Shown one piece after another: positions 1 through 7,928 of a DNA stretch of 64,000 nt (within the stretch, counting starts at the first letter, position 1; every line of letters begins with the position of its first letter). The DNA comes from Sulfitobacter alexandrii (GTDB lineage Bacteria; Pseudomonadota; Alphaproteobacteria; Rhodobacterales; Rhodobacteraceae): positions 62,001 to 126,000 of the forward strand of contig NZ_CP018081.1 of NCBI RefSeq assembly GCF_001886735.1. Reading direction: 5' to 3'. Under the pieces are notes generated by a model. The model did no database searches, was not told the origin of the DNA, and worked only from the letters and a program-made list of their open reading frames with translations. Position numbers and translations under genes: made by a program.

Positions 1-98
1 CCCCTATCCCCGCACCAACCGTAGGCGCCGATACGGCGCGCATCCTGGCCGCGCTGGAACAGGACCTGCCCTCTGCTCAATCAAAGGACACCTACTGA
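1..98 (+). CDS. CaiB/BaiF CoA-transferase, C-terminal end only
   Basis: Only the last 31 codons are in the window; the frame enters from the left edge and ends at TGA 96-98. The tail (PAPTVGADTARILAALEQDL) has the proline-rich then G-x-D/H-T-x-x-I/V-L pattern that closes family III CoA-transferases, as in the complete copies at 60302 and 50807. It stops one base before the next start codon, so it probably leads the operon that follows. The family call rests on the tail alone. Confidence 0.55.
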   Translation, partial: PIPAPTVGADTARILAALEQDLPSAQSKDTY

Positions 99-99
99 C

Positions 100-1275
100 A
101 TGTTCAAGCTCGATCCGGAATTGGAGGATTTTCGCAACGAGGCACGCAAGCTGGCTGAGCGCGAGTTTGCTCCCAGGGCCGCCCATTGGGACGAAGCCGA
201 AGAGTTTCCAGCCGCGAACCGCGACAAGCTGGCCGAACTTGGCTATCTGGGAATGTTCATCCCTGAAGAATACGGCGGCTCCGGCGCGCCAGTGATCCAG
301 GGCACGGTGTTTCTGGAAGAAATGGCGCGGGTCTGTTTCAACACGGCGCTGGTCTCGCAACTCTACCTGAACGGCCCATCCCGGGCAATCAGCGTTCTGG
401 GCAGCGACGAGCAGAAAAAGCGGTTCCTGCCAGACATGGCGGCCGGCAAGAAATTCATCGCAATCGCCATCAGCGAGCCAGAGGCGGGGTCGGCGGTGAC
501 AGACCTGCGCACCACGGCCACAAGGGACGGCGACGGATGGGTGCTGAATGGCAACAAATGCTGGTCCACGGGCGCCCATGTGGCCGATTATGCGCTGGTC
601 TTCTGCCGTTTCGGCAAGGCCAGCGGGGCGAAGGGGATTGGTGCCTTTGTCGTCGATCTGAAGAAGCCGGGCGCGCGGATCGGCCACATATCGCTGAAGA
701 TGGGTGGCCGGGGGCTGACCGAGGCCGAGATTATCCTTGAAAACTACAAGGCCGGTCCCGAGGATGTGCTGGTCGAAGGGGACCCGGAAAGCTCGCGCTC
801 CTTCGCGCTGTTGATGAGCAGTTTCGGACCCGAGCGGGTGGGCAACGCAGCGATGTGCGTGGGGCTGGCGCAGGGCGCTTTCGATGCTGCAAAGTCGTAT
901 TCCGAGATTCGCCATCAGTTCGGGCGCCCGATCAAGGAATTCCAGGGCCTGCAATGGAAAATCGCCGACATGGCCACACAGATCCATGCTGCGCGTCTGA
1001 TGGTCTATCGGGCCGCGACCAACCCCGCGCCGAACGGCTTTCCCGATCCGATGGATGCGACCATGGCCAAGCTTTACGCCAACGAAATGGCGCAGAGGGT
1101 CACGAACGAAGCGCTGCAGATCCACGGTCACAATGGTTACACGCGCGAATACCCGCTGGAACGTATGGTGCGTGACGCGCGCGGCTTCGCGCTTGGCGGT
1201 GGCACCGTCGAAATCCTGCGCAATACGATCGCCGCCATGGTCTACGGCCACAGCTTCGACCAGCGGCGGGGGTAG
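100..1275 (+). CDS. Acyl-CoA dehydrogenase (isovaleryl-type base position)
   Basis: 391 aa, the usual length of a soluble FAD-dependent acyl-CoA dehydrogenase, which puts an alpha,beta double bond into an acyl-CoA and passes electrons to ETF. Seen: N-terminal helical domain, the SEPEAGS strand near residue 127, and the C-terminal helix RHQFGRPIKEFQGLQ followed by HGHNGYTREYPLERMVRDAR. The Glu of the EGT motif (Glu376 in MCAD) is Gly here (GGGTVEI, about residue 366). A Glu is present in helix G (GPERVGNAA, E245), where isovaleryl-CoA and long-chain dehydrogenases keep the base, so the enzyme looks catalytically competent. AAAGGA precedes the ATG. The next gene, another dehydrogenase, starts 5 bp after the stop. 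Confidence 0.92.
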   Translation: MFKLDPELEDFRNEARKLAEREFAPRAAHWDEAEEFPAANRDKLAELGYLGMFIPEEYGGSGAPVIQGTVFLEEMARVCFNTALVSQLYLNGPSRAISVLGSDEQKKRFLPDMAAGKKFIAIAISEPEAGSAVTDLRTTATRDGDGWVLNGNKCWSTGAHVADYALVFCRFGKASGAKGIGAFVVDLKKPGARIGHISLKMGGRGLTEAEIILENYKAGPEDVLVEGDPESSRSFALLMSSFGPERVGNAAMCVGLAQGAFDAAKSYSEIRHQFGRPIKEFQGLQWKIADMATQIHAARLMVYRAATNPAPNGFPDPMDATMAKLYANEMAQRVTNEALQIHGHNGYTREYPLERMVRDARGFALGGGTVEILRNTIAAMVYGHSFDQRRG

Positions 1276-1280
1276 GGCGG

Positions 1281-2435
1281 ATGCATCCCTCGTTGCTAAC
1301 GACAGAACAGGTCGCTCTCAAGGATGCCGCGCGCAAACTGGCGCTCGGGGAATTCCGGGACCGCGCCGCACGCTGGGACCGCGACGGCATCTACCCCGAG
1401 GAAAACCACCATCGCCTGGGCGCGCTTGGCTATCTGGGCATGACCATTCCCGAAGAATACGGCGGTGGCGGTACGCCGCTGGTGGATTGCTATCTCGTGA
1501 TCGAAGAACTGGCCAAGGTGGATTTCAATACCGCGCTGATCGTTCACGATCAGAACGTCTCGCCCCGGATCATCGCCACCTGCGGCAGCGAGGCGTTGAA
1601 GCAGGCTTTCCTGCCCCGCTTCGCCGCGGGCGAGATCGAATGCGCGATCTCCTGGTCCGAGCCCGAGGCCGGGTCGGACGCCACCGCGGTGACGACATCG
1701 CTGCGCCCGGACGGGGACGGGTTTGTGCTGAACGGCGGCAAGATCTTTACCACTTTCGGCGACAGGGCCGATTACCTTCTGGTCTATGCTCGGTTCTGCG
1801 AAAGCAAAGGCGCGCGAGGCATCGGAACCGTTTTGGTGCACCGCAAAAGCCCCGGCGTTTCGGTCCATATTCTTGAACAGAAGATGGGCGCGCGCGGCTG
1901 CAACGAATGCGAGATCCATTTCGACGATGTGCGGGTGCCGTCCGAAAACGTCGTGACCGAAGGGCTGGCCGGCAACTCCAGCGGCTTTGTCCGCCCGCTG
2001 GGTGTCTATAACGCCACGCGCGTCGGCATGGGGATACTGGCGCTTGGTGTCGCCGAGGGGGCGTTCGACCTTGCACGCGACTACATGAAGACCCGCCGGC
2101 AATTCGGCAAGGCGCTGTCCGAGATGCAGGGGCTGCAATGGATGATGTCGGACATGAAGGTGCAGATCGAGGCCGCGCGGTCGTTGTGTTATACGGCGCT
2201 GTCGCTGATCGACCGCGGCCAGCCCGATCCAACATTGTCTTCGATCGCCAAGGTTCAGGCCACCGAAATGGCACAGCGCGTCACCCATGACGCCATGCAG
2301 ATGTTCGGTGGCTACGGCTATTTCGGTTCGCTTCCGTTGGAGCGGATGGTGAGGGATGTGCGGATGCTGACGATCACCGGGGGAACGACCCAGATACATA
2401 AGAACGGGATTGCTCGGGCGCTGTTCACTGACTGA
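1281..2435 (+). CDS. Acyl-CoA dehydrogenase homologue lacking both usual base residues
   Basis: 384 aa, full length, same fold and similar to its upstream neighbour (shared features include SEPEAGSDATAVTT, RRQFGKALSEMQGLQW and GGYGYFGSLPLERMVRDVR). The EGT position reads TGGTTQI and the helix-G position reads YNATRVGMG with Thr at about residue 246, so neither of the two known catalytic Glu sites holds an acid. Paired, adjacent ACADs in which one chain lacks the base are known from the heteromeric ChsE/FadE enzymes of steroid side-chain degradation; a heteromer with the 100-1275 product is inferred, not shown. Confidence 0.88.
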   Translation: MHPSLLTTEQVALKDAARKLALGEFRDRAARWDRDGIYPEENHHRLGALGYLGMTIPEEYGGGGTPLVDCYLVIEELAKVDFNTALIVHDQNVSPRIIATCGSEALKQAFLPRFAAGEIECAISWSEPEAGSDATAVTTSLRPDGDGFVLNGGKIFTTFGDRADYLLVYARFCESKGARGIGTVLVHRKSPGVSVHILEQKMGARGCNECEIHFDDVRVPSENVVTEGLAGNSSGFVRPLGVYNATRVGMGILALGVAEGAFDLARDYMKTRRQFGKALSEMQGLQWMMSDMKVQIEAARSLCYTALSLIDRGQPDPTLSSIAKVQATEMAQRVTHDAMQMFGGYGYFGSLPLERMVRDVRMLTITGGTTQIHKNGIARALFTD

Positions 2436-2463
2436 CGAATCTTCGCCAAAGGGAGGGGTGGTC

Positions 2464-3240
2464 ATGACAAGCGATATCACTGTGGAACACTCAGAAGGTC
2501 TGGCCGTCGTGTCGTTGAACCGGCCCGACAAGCTGAATGCGCTGACCCTCGACATGCGCGTCGAACTCCTGGACGCGTTTCGCGATATCCAAACTGACCC
2601 GCGGATTCGCGCCGTATTACTGCGGGCCGAGGGCCGCGCTTTTTGTGCGGGTGCGGATATTTCGACCATGGGCAAGGACGATGTCTGGGGTGATCGGGCG
2701 CGCTTGTACAGGGCGCACCAGATGATCCTTTCCATATTCAATTGCGAGAAGCCTGTGGTTGCCGCGGTGCGCGGTCCGGCGGTCGGGATCGGTCTGAGCA
2801 TGGCGCTCGCCTGCGACGTTATCCTGCTCTCCGAGACGGCAAGATTCGGTCAGGTTTTTCGCAAGATCGGGCTGGCCCCCGATGGCGGCGCGGCGTTTTT
2901 CCTTCAGAATCTGATCGGTCGGCAACGTGCGACGGACCTTGCCTTCTCAGCGCGGATGGTGCCGGCGGATGAAGCCCTGAGCCTGGGATTGGCAAGCCAG
3001 GTTCATCCCGATGATGCCCTCGACCGGGCGGCCCTGGACTATGCGACAGACCTGGCCGCGGGGCCAACCTTTGCCCTGGCCGGTACCAAGCGGCTGATGC
3101 GCGCCGCGATGCAACCGTCTCTGGAGAGCTTTCTTGAAACAGAAGCCATCATTCAGGGGCAAATCATCAAGAGCGCGGATCACGCCGAAGGCATCGACGC
3201 CTTTCTGAGCAAGAGAAAACCGGTTTTCCGTGGCGTATGA
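2464..3240 (+). CDS. Crotonase-fold enoyl-CoA hydratase/isomerase, PaaG-like
   Basis: 258 aa. ATG at 2464 is chosen because GGGAGGGG lies just upstream; an in-frame start at 2410 would overlap the previous gene. The oxyanion-hole region AFCAGADI (about 60-66) and the second block ACDVILLSETARFGQ are clear. The two hydratase glutamates (rat Glu144 and Glu164) align with Ser112 and Phe132, while Asp140 in GLAPDGG is kept. This matches PaaG-type isomerases (IGLVPDxGG) better than true hydratases, so an isomerase or other crotonase reaction on a CoA ester is more likely than plain hydration. Its stop overlaps a possible ATG of the next gene (ATGA). Confidence 0.85.
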   Translation: MTSDITVEHSEGLAVVSLNRPDKLNALTLDMRVELLDAFRDIQTDPRIRAVLLRAEGRAFCAGADISTMGKDDVWGDRARLYRAHQMILSIFNCEKPVVAAVRGPAVGIGLSMALACDVILLSETARFGQVFRKIGLAPDGGAAFFLQNLIGRQRATDLAFSARMVPADEALSLGLASQVHPDDALDRAALDYATDLAAGPTFALAGTKRLMRAAMQPSLESFLETEAIIQGQIIKSADHAEGIDAFLSKRKPVFRGV

Positions 3241-3281
3241 CCAAGCGGATTGGCCCTTTTTACGACAGGGAAGAGATAGTG

Positions 3282-3803
3282 ATGGAAACAGTCATTGCAC
3301 GACTTGGCAGGGTGTCGCGGATTATCACCTATATTGCGACTGCCCTGGCGGCCCTGATGATGGTCCACGTCACGCTCGATGTCATCCTGAGCCAGTTCAT
3401 CGCCGAGCCCCTGCCGGGCACGGTGGATTACGTGTCGTATTATTACATGGTCGGGCTGGTCTTTCTGCCGCTTCCCTTCGTCGAATACACCAACGAGCAC
3501 ATCAAGGTCGACCTGATCCACGATCTGCTCCCGACGGGGGCGAGGACCGCTCTCGACATGCTGGCTCTGGCGCTGTCTGCGGTGTTCTACGGGCTGCTCA
3601 CCTGGCAGACCTGGATCGATGCCGTCGAAAAATACCTCATCGGCGAGCAATCCATGGGCATGGCGGCGGTGACCGTCTGGCCCGGTCGCTTCTGTCTGCC
3701 TCTTGGTGCGGGGCTGATGGTTCTGCTCTTGCTGGCCAAGCTGATCCAGAGGCCTTTCACCGACGCTGGCATGGCCGGCCCCAATCACGACATGTACGAA
3801 TAG
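3282..3803 (+). CDS. dctQ: TRAP transporter small permease subunit (DctQ family)
   Basis: 173 aa from the ATG at 3282, preceded by AGGGAAGAG; an alternative ATG at 3237 overlaps the crotonase stop and would add 15 residues (MTKRIGPFYDREEIV) unlike a membrane N-terminus. Four hydrophobic segments are visible (about ITYIATALAALMMVHVTLD, VSYYYMVGLVFLPLPFV, LDMLALALSAVFYGLL and FCLPLGAGLMVLLLLA) with the DctQ-typical EYTNEHIKVDLI between segments 2 and 3. It pairs with the large subunit 10 bp downstream. Confidence 0.9.
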   Translation: METVIARLGRVSRIITYIATALAALMMVHVTLDVILSQFIAEPLPGTVDYVSYYYMVGLVFLPLPFVEYTNEHIKVDLIHDLLPTGARTALDMLALALSAVFYGLLTWQTWIDAVEKYLIGEQSMGMAAVTVWPGRFCLPLGAGLMVLLLLAKLIQRPFTDAGMAGPNHDMYE

Positions 3804-3813
3804 GAGTGGAACG

Positions 3814-5121
3814 GTGAGCTTTTTCCAGATCGGCCTTTGCGGCATCGTTTCTGTCATCCTGCTGGTCTTGCTGCGCGTTCCGATCGCGGTCGCGCTGGGT
3901 ATCGTGTCCTTCTTCGGGTTCTGGGCGATGCTGGGAAGCGGCGCGGCTTTCGGCCTGCTGACGGCGGTGCCCTATGATTTTGCCGCGCACTGGACCCTCA
4001 GTTCGATCCCGATGTTCCTGTTGATGGGATACGTCTGTTACCAGACCGACATCACGCGCGGGATCTTCAAGGCCGCCCGGGTCTGGCTGTCATTCCTGCC
4101 GGGCGGGCTGGCGGTCGCCAGCGTGGGCGGCGCGGCGCTGTTTTCGGCGGCGGCCGGCTCCAGCCTGGCCTGCGCCGCGGCAATGGGCCGGATCGCGGTG
4201 CCGGAAATGCTGAAGCGCGACTACGATCCCGGGCTGAGTACCGCCGTGGTTGCCGCAGCCGGCACCATGGGGTCGCTCATCCCGCCGAGCATCCTTCTGA
4301 TCATCTACGGTATTTTTGCCGAGGTCGCGATCAGCAAGCTGTTTCTGGCCGCGATCGTGCCGGGCGTACTGACGATGCTGGGGTACTGGGCCGTGATCAT
4401 CGTTCGTGTGTGGATCAATCCCGCGCTCGCGCCGTCGCTCGACGAAAGCGCGACATGGTCCGAACGGCTGGAGGCCCTGAGCGAGACATGGCCCGTGATC
4501 TTGCTGGTGGTGGGCGTTTTCGGCGGTCTGTTCACCGGGATATTCACACCCACGCAGGCCGGGGCTGTCGGGGCGGCGTTGTCCTTCGTGATTGCGGCGG
4601 CGCGCGGCACCCTGAACTGGAAAGTTTCCAGGATCGCGCTGATGGACACTGCAAAAATGACTGCGGCGATCTTCATCATCGCGGTCGGTGCCAACCTGTT
4701 TTCGAGGTTTCTGGCGATCAGCGGTATCCCCGAAGCGATGACCGACCTGGTGATTGATATGGGGGCCAGCTATGTGATGCTGGTTTTCGGCACGGCCGTG
4801 ATCTTTTGTCTGCTGGGCATGATCCTCGATCCGCTGGGCATCCTGCTGCTGACGCTGCCGATCCTTCTGCCGATCTACGAGGCGAACCATATCAGCCTGA
4901 TCTGGCTGGGCGTGCTTGCAACCAAGCTGGTCGAGATGGCTCTGATCACCCCACCGGTGGGGCTGAACGTGTTCGTGATCAAGGGCATCGTCGGTGATGC
5001 GGTCCCGATTTCACTGATTTTCAAGGGTGTTTTGTGGTTTTTGGCTGCGGATGTGGTGGTCCTGATCATCATGGTCGCCTTTCCCGAACTGATCATGTTC
5101 CTGCCAGAGCTCGGCAACTGA
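3814..5121 (+). CDS. dctM: TRAP transporter large permease subunit (DctM family)
   Basis: 435 aa, polytopic inner-membrane protein, the ion-coupled translocation subunit of a tripartite carboxylate importer. GTG start at 3814 behind TAGGAGTGGAACG. Typical DctM marks: SIPMFLLMGYV, GSGLAC-like SAAAGSSLACAAAMG, the GTMGSLIPPSILLIIYGI block, and the C-terminal GMILDPLGILLLTLPILLP and TPPVGLNVFVIKGI. Forms one transporter with the 3282 and 5188 products; carriage with ACAD and crotonase genes suggests an acid feeding beta-oxidation-like steps. Confidence 0.94.
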   Translation: MSFFQIGLCGIVSVILLVLLRVPIAVALGIVSFFGFWAMLGSGAAFGLLTAVPYDFAAHWTLSSIPMFLLMGYVCYQTDITRGIFKAARVWLSFLPGGLAVASVGGAALFSAAAGSSLACAAAMGRIAVPEMLKRDYDPGLSTAVVAAAGTMGSLIPPSILLIIYGIFAEVAISKLFLAAIVPGVLTMLGYWAVIIVRVWINPALAPSLDESATWSERLEALSETWPVILLVVGVFGGLFTGIFTPTQAGAVGAALSFVIAAARGTLNWKVSRIALMDTAKMTAAIFIIAVGANLFSRFLAISGIPEAMTDLVIDMGASYVMLVFGTAVIFCLLGMILDPLGILLLTLPILLPIYEANHISLIWLGVLATKLVEMALITPPVGLNVFVIKGIVGDAVPISLIFKGVLWFLAADVVVLIIMVAFPELIMFLPELGN

Positions 5122-5144
5122 TTTGGCCATCCCGGCCGTGACGA

Positions 5145-5164
5145 ACCCCGCGCAATAGCGGGGT
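5145..5164 (+). promoter_or_regulatory. Stem-loop between dctM and dctP
   Basis: ACCCCGC (5145-5151) pairs with GCGGGGT (5158-5164) around a 6-nt loop. It has no strong U run. It sits in the 66-bp gap before the binding-protein gene, where such hairpins commonly slow decay or attenuate so that the periplasmic protein and permease are made in different amounts. The role is inferred. Confidence 0.4.
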
Positions 5165-5187
5165 CTTGAAAAAGAGGAGGAGACCAC

Positions 5188-6321
5188 ATGAAACTGACCA
5201 ATGCGTTTGCCGCGCTGGCGGCGACGACCGTTCTAGCGGCGACACCGGCCCTGGCCGAAAAGCGGGTGACTATATCCAACTGGACGTCACCCAATCACGC
5301 GACATCGCGTGGCCATGCCGCCTTTGCCGAAATGACCGAATCTGAATTTCCGGATGCCTTCGACTTCAAGCTGTTTGCCGGCGGCGCCTTGCTTGGCCCC
5401 AAGCCAACACTGTCCGGCCTGCGCGACGGCGTCGCCGATGTAGGTCTGCTGGCGTTGACCTATTTCAGGTCGGAAATGCCCTATGCGCAGCTCGTCGCCG
5501 ATCTCGCTCTTTTGGGCGAGGACCACTATGCCATGGCCGGCGCGACCAGCGAATTCGTGATGCTGCACTGCCAGCCGTGCAAGGACGAGTTCGCAAAGAA
5601 CGGCATGGTGGCGCTGAGCGGGATCAGCACTGCGCCTTATGTATTGCTGACCACCAAGCCGATCGTCGAAATCAGCGATATGCAAGGGGTCAAGCTGCGC
5701 ACGGGCGGGTCGGTCTGGGACCGCTGGGCGACACGCCTTGGGGCAGAGCCGGTAAACGTGCCGTCGAGCGAGATGTACGACACGATGAGCCACGGTGTCG
5801 TCACCGCTGCGGTGCAGCCGGTCGGTGCGCTCAAGGGGCACAGTCTGATCGAGGTTGCCAAGCACCTGACGGAGTTGCCGTTGGGCACCTATCATTCCGG
5901 TTCGATCTTTGCCGCCGGCCCGAAATTCTGGATCTCACTTTCGCCGGAGCAACGCGAGCAATTCGTCAAGAACATACCCGAGGCCGTGGCGCAGACCGAG
6001 GTGTACTACGAAACCGACGATCTCGACGTGCTGAAAGAGGCGGGTGGGCTTGGCCTGCAGGTACACCAGCCGTCGCCTGAGTTTCTTCAGGATCTCATTG
6101 ATTTCCGCACCGCCGATCTTGAAGAGATCGCCCGCATCTCGCGCGAGGAACGCGGCATCGAAGATCCGGAACCGCTGATCGCAACCTATCGCGAGCTGAT
6201 CGAGAAATGGCACGGTCTGGTTGAGCCGCTGCAACCGATCCGGGACAATCATCAGCCTTATGCAGACCTTCTGCGTCAGGAGATTTATTCCAAGATCGAC
6301 TTCGCAACCTACCCGAACTGA
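5188..6321 (+). CDS. dctP: TRAP transporter periplasmic substrate-binding protein (DctP family)
   Basis: 377 aa with a Sec signal peptide (residues 1-23, ending TPALA before EKRVTI) and a GAGGAGGAGACC ribosome site. The DctP hallmark is present: GVKLRTGGSVWDRWATRLGA, where the Arg after KL binds the ligand carboxylate in characterised members, followed by EPVNVPSSEMYDTMSHGVV. It has a CxxC pair (CQPCKDEF) at about residue 128 that could form a disulfide. It is longer than the usual 330 aa, with an extended C-terminal helical region. Ligand not predictable. Confidence 0.9.
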   Translation: MKLTNAFAALAATTVLAATPALAEKRVTISNWTSPNHATSRGHAAFAEMTESEFPDAFDFKLFAGGALLGPKPTLSGLRDGVADVGLLALTYFRSEMPYAQLVADLALLGEDHYAMAGATSEFVMLHCQPCKDEFAKNGMVALSGISTAPYVLLTTKPIVEISDMQGVKLRTGGSVWDRWATRLGAEPVNVPSSEMYDTMSHGVVTAAVQPVGALKGHSLIEVAKHLTELPLGTYHSGSIFAAGPKFWISLSPEQREQFVKNIPEAVAQTEVYYETDDLDVLKEAGGLGLQVHQPSPEFLQDLIDFRTADLEEIARISREERGIEDPEPLIATYRELIEKWHGLVEPLQPIRDNHQPYADLLRQEIYSKIDFATYPN

Positions 6322-6343
6322 GCCGTTTCAGGCCTGAATACAC

Positions 6344-6369
6344 AGCGGCCCTTCGCAAGAAGGGCCGCT
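6344..6369. terminator. Perfect 11-bp hairpin between convergent genes
   Basis: AGCGGCCCTTC and GAAGGGCCGCT form an 11-bp perfect stem closed by a GCAA (GNRA) tetraloop. It lies between the stop of dctP (6321) and the convergent thiolase-like gene (6390), so it can serve both strands; downstream T content is modest. Confidence 0.75.
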
Positions 6370-6389
6370 TCATTGCTTCCTTCGTCTGT

Positions 6390-7535
6390 TCAGAGGGTGG
6401 CTTCGGTGCCCAGGATATTCGTCACCTGGCTGGACAGGACACCGCCGTTGCCGTGGGCCAGGGCCAGTTCGGCACTGCCGATCTGGCGATCGCCAGCATC
6501 GCCGCGCAGTTGCCGCACCGCCTCGACCAGCGTGAAGATGCCGTACATCCCGGGATGCACGCATGACAGGCCGCCACCATTGGTATTGACCGGCAGGTGG
6601 CCGCCAGGCGCGATGCCGCCGTTCGCCACAAACGCACCGCCTTCGCCTTTCTTGCAAAAGCCCAGATCTTCTAGAAAAAGGATCACATTGATGGTGAACG
6701 CGTCGTAGAGCTGGACCACGTCGATGTCCGCGGGTTTGACACCCGCCATGTCCATGGCCGTTCGCCCTGATTGCGCAGCGCCGGTCACGGTCAGGTCCGC
6801 CATTTCGGAGATGTCGCGGTGCGTCGTGCCCTCGCCGCCGCCCAGCAAATACACCGGAGGTCTGGGGTGATCCTTGGCCGTCTCGGCCCGGCGCATCACA
6901 ATCGCGCCACCGCCATCGGTCACAAGGCAGCAGTCGCGCACCCGCAGAGGGTCGGAAACCGGCCGCGAGGCGATGACATCCTCGCGCGTCAGAGGATCGC
7001 GCATGAAAGCGTCGGGGTTCTTTTGGGCCCAGGCCCGGGCCGCCACCGCCACGTCGGCCAGCTGTTCGCGCGTTGTGCCGAATTGCGTCATGTGACGGTC
7101 TGTGGCCAGCGCATAGGACGACAGCGGGAACAACGGTCGGTAGGGGGCCTCGTAGGTCGGCAGGCCAAGCGCAGTCATCAGCTTGCCCGAGGCGGTGCGC
7201 TGGTTCGATCCGTAGCAGATCAACACGGTATCAGCGAGCCGCAATTCGAGCAGCATCGCGGCCCAGAGCGTGTGCGACAGGAACGACGAGCCGCCCATGC
7301 GGTTGTTCATCGTGAACCTGGGGTTCAAGCCCAATTCCTGCGCCAGTGTAAGACCCGACAGCATATCCAGCGGCTGGCAGGTGGCAACGGCATCGACCTC
7401 GCCAAGTGCGATCCCCGCATCGGCAAGCGCGCCGTGCACCCCCTCGATTGTGATCTCCATCGAGCTTTTGCCATGGGCCTCGCCGCAGCCTGCCAGCGCT
7501 GCACCGACGATGGCGGCTTTTCCCCGTAAACTCAA
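6390..7535 (-). CDS. Thiolase-like protein (lipid-transfer/Ltp2 type) without nucleophilic Cys
   Basis: 381 aa, thiolase fold of the SCP-x/non-specific lipid-transfer group. Where true thiolases carry the nucleophilic Cys the sequence reads RMGGSSFLSH (81-84 GGSS), with no Cys. The C-terminal NGGGLSCVHPG block keeps His327, and the final thiolase C-x-G motif is replaced by AHGNGG. Loss of the nucleophile plus a DUF35 gene directly upstream (7532-7927, 4-bp overlap) is the arrangement of Ltp2 and ChsH2-type aldolases, which cleave beta-hydroxyacyl-CoA by a retro-aldol reaction. I infer aldolase over thiolase activity. Last gene of an eight-gene minus-strand run. Confidence 0.88.
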   Translation of the reverse strand: MSLRGKAAIVGAALAGCGEAHGKSSMEITIEGVHGALADAGIALGEVDAVATCQPLDMLSGLTLAQELGLNPRFTMNNRMGGSSFLSHTLWAAMLLELRLADTVLICYGSNQRTASGKLMTALGLPTYEAPYRPLFPLSSYALATDRHMTQFGTTREQLADVAVAARAWAQKNPDAFMRDPLTREDVIASRPVSDPLRVRDCCLVTDGGGAIVMRRAETAKDHPRPPVYLLGGGEGTTHRDISEMADLTVTGAAQSGRTAMDMAGVKPADIDVVQLYDAFTINVILFLEDLGFCKKGEGGAFVANGGIAPGGHLPVNTNGGGLSCVHPGMYGIFTLVEAVRQLRGDAGDRQIGSAELALAHGNGGVLSSQVTNILGTEATL

Positions 7536-7927
7536 TTTGCTTCTCCTTCTGGCCGGAAAACCACGGCGGGGTCACCTTCGGCGCCTTCGCCGATCGACGC
7601 GGTTACTTTCAGCCCGGCGACAATCTGGTCATGCGCGATACCGTCGATGCGCGACATCATTCGTACCCCTTCCTCCAGGTCCACCAGAACCACGTTGTAA
7701 TCGCCGCCTCGTTCCGGTTTTCGGCGCACGACCGTTCGCGCATAGACGGTGCCCCTCCCGGTTGGCGCGAACCATCCCAGATCCGCGCTGCCGCAGGCCG
7801 GACAGATCACGCGCGGATGGAATACATGGGTGCCGCAGCCGCCACATTTCTGAATCTCGAAGACGCCCTCGGCCAGCTTCGCGGCGAAGACGGCGTCCGG
7901 CCCTGGGCCTTGTCCAATGCCGGCCAT
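7532..7927 (-). CDS. Zn-ribbon/OB-fold DUF35 protein, partner of thiolase-like enzyme
   Basis: 131 aa from ATG 7927; a GTG at 7951 would overlap the SDR gene. N-terminal zinc ribbon C28-x2-C31-x10-C42-x2-C45 (KCGGCGTHVF, ICPACGS), then an OB-fold with GRGTVYARTVVRR and EEGVRMMSRI. DUF35 proteins act as obligate or stabilising partners of thiolase-like enzymes, and the 4-bp overlap with the 6390-7535 gene supports co-translation. Confidence 0.88.
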   Translation of the reverse strand: MAGIGQGPGPDAVFAAKLAEGVFEIQKCGGCGTHVFHPRVICPACGSADLGWFAPTGRGTVYARTVVRRKPERGGDYNVVLVDLEEGVRMMSRIDGIAHDQIVAGLKVTASIGEGAEGDPAVVFRPEGEAN

Positions 7928-7928
7928 C

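Noticed and set aside
4..1251. Long open minus-strand frame opposite the first ACAD (and many similar ones opposite other genes)
   Set aside because: GC-rich codon use leaves the antisense frame open; the translation is Arg/His/Gln-rich with no family motif, and the plus-strand gene is a clear ACAD.
1296..2801. 501-codon open frame on the minus strand
   Set aside because: It spans two real plus-strand genes and their gap, has a shadow-type composition and no ribosome site.
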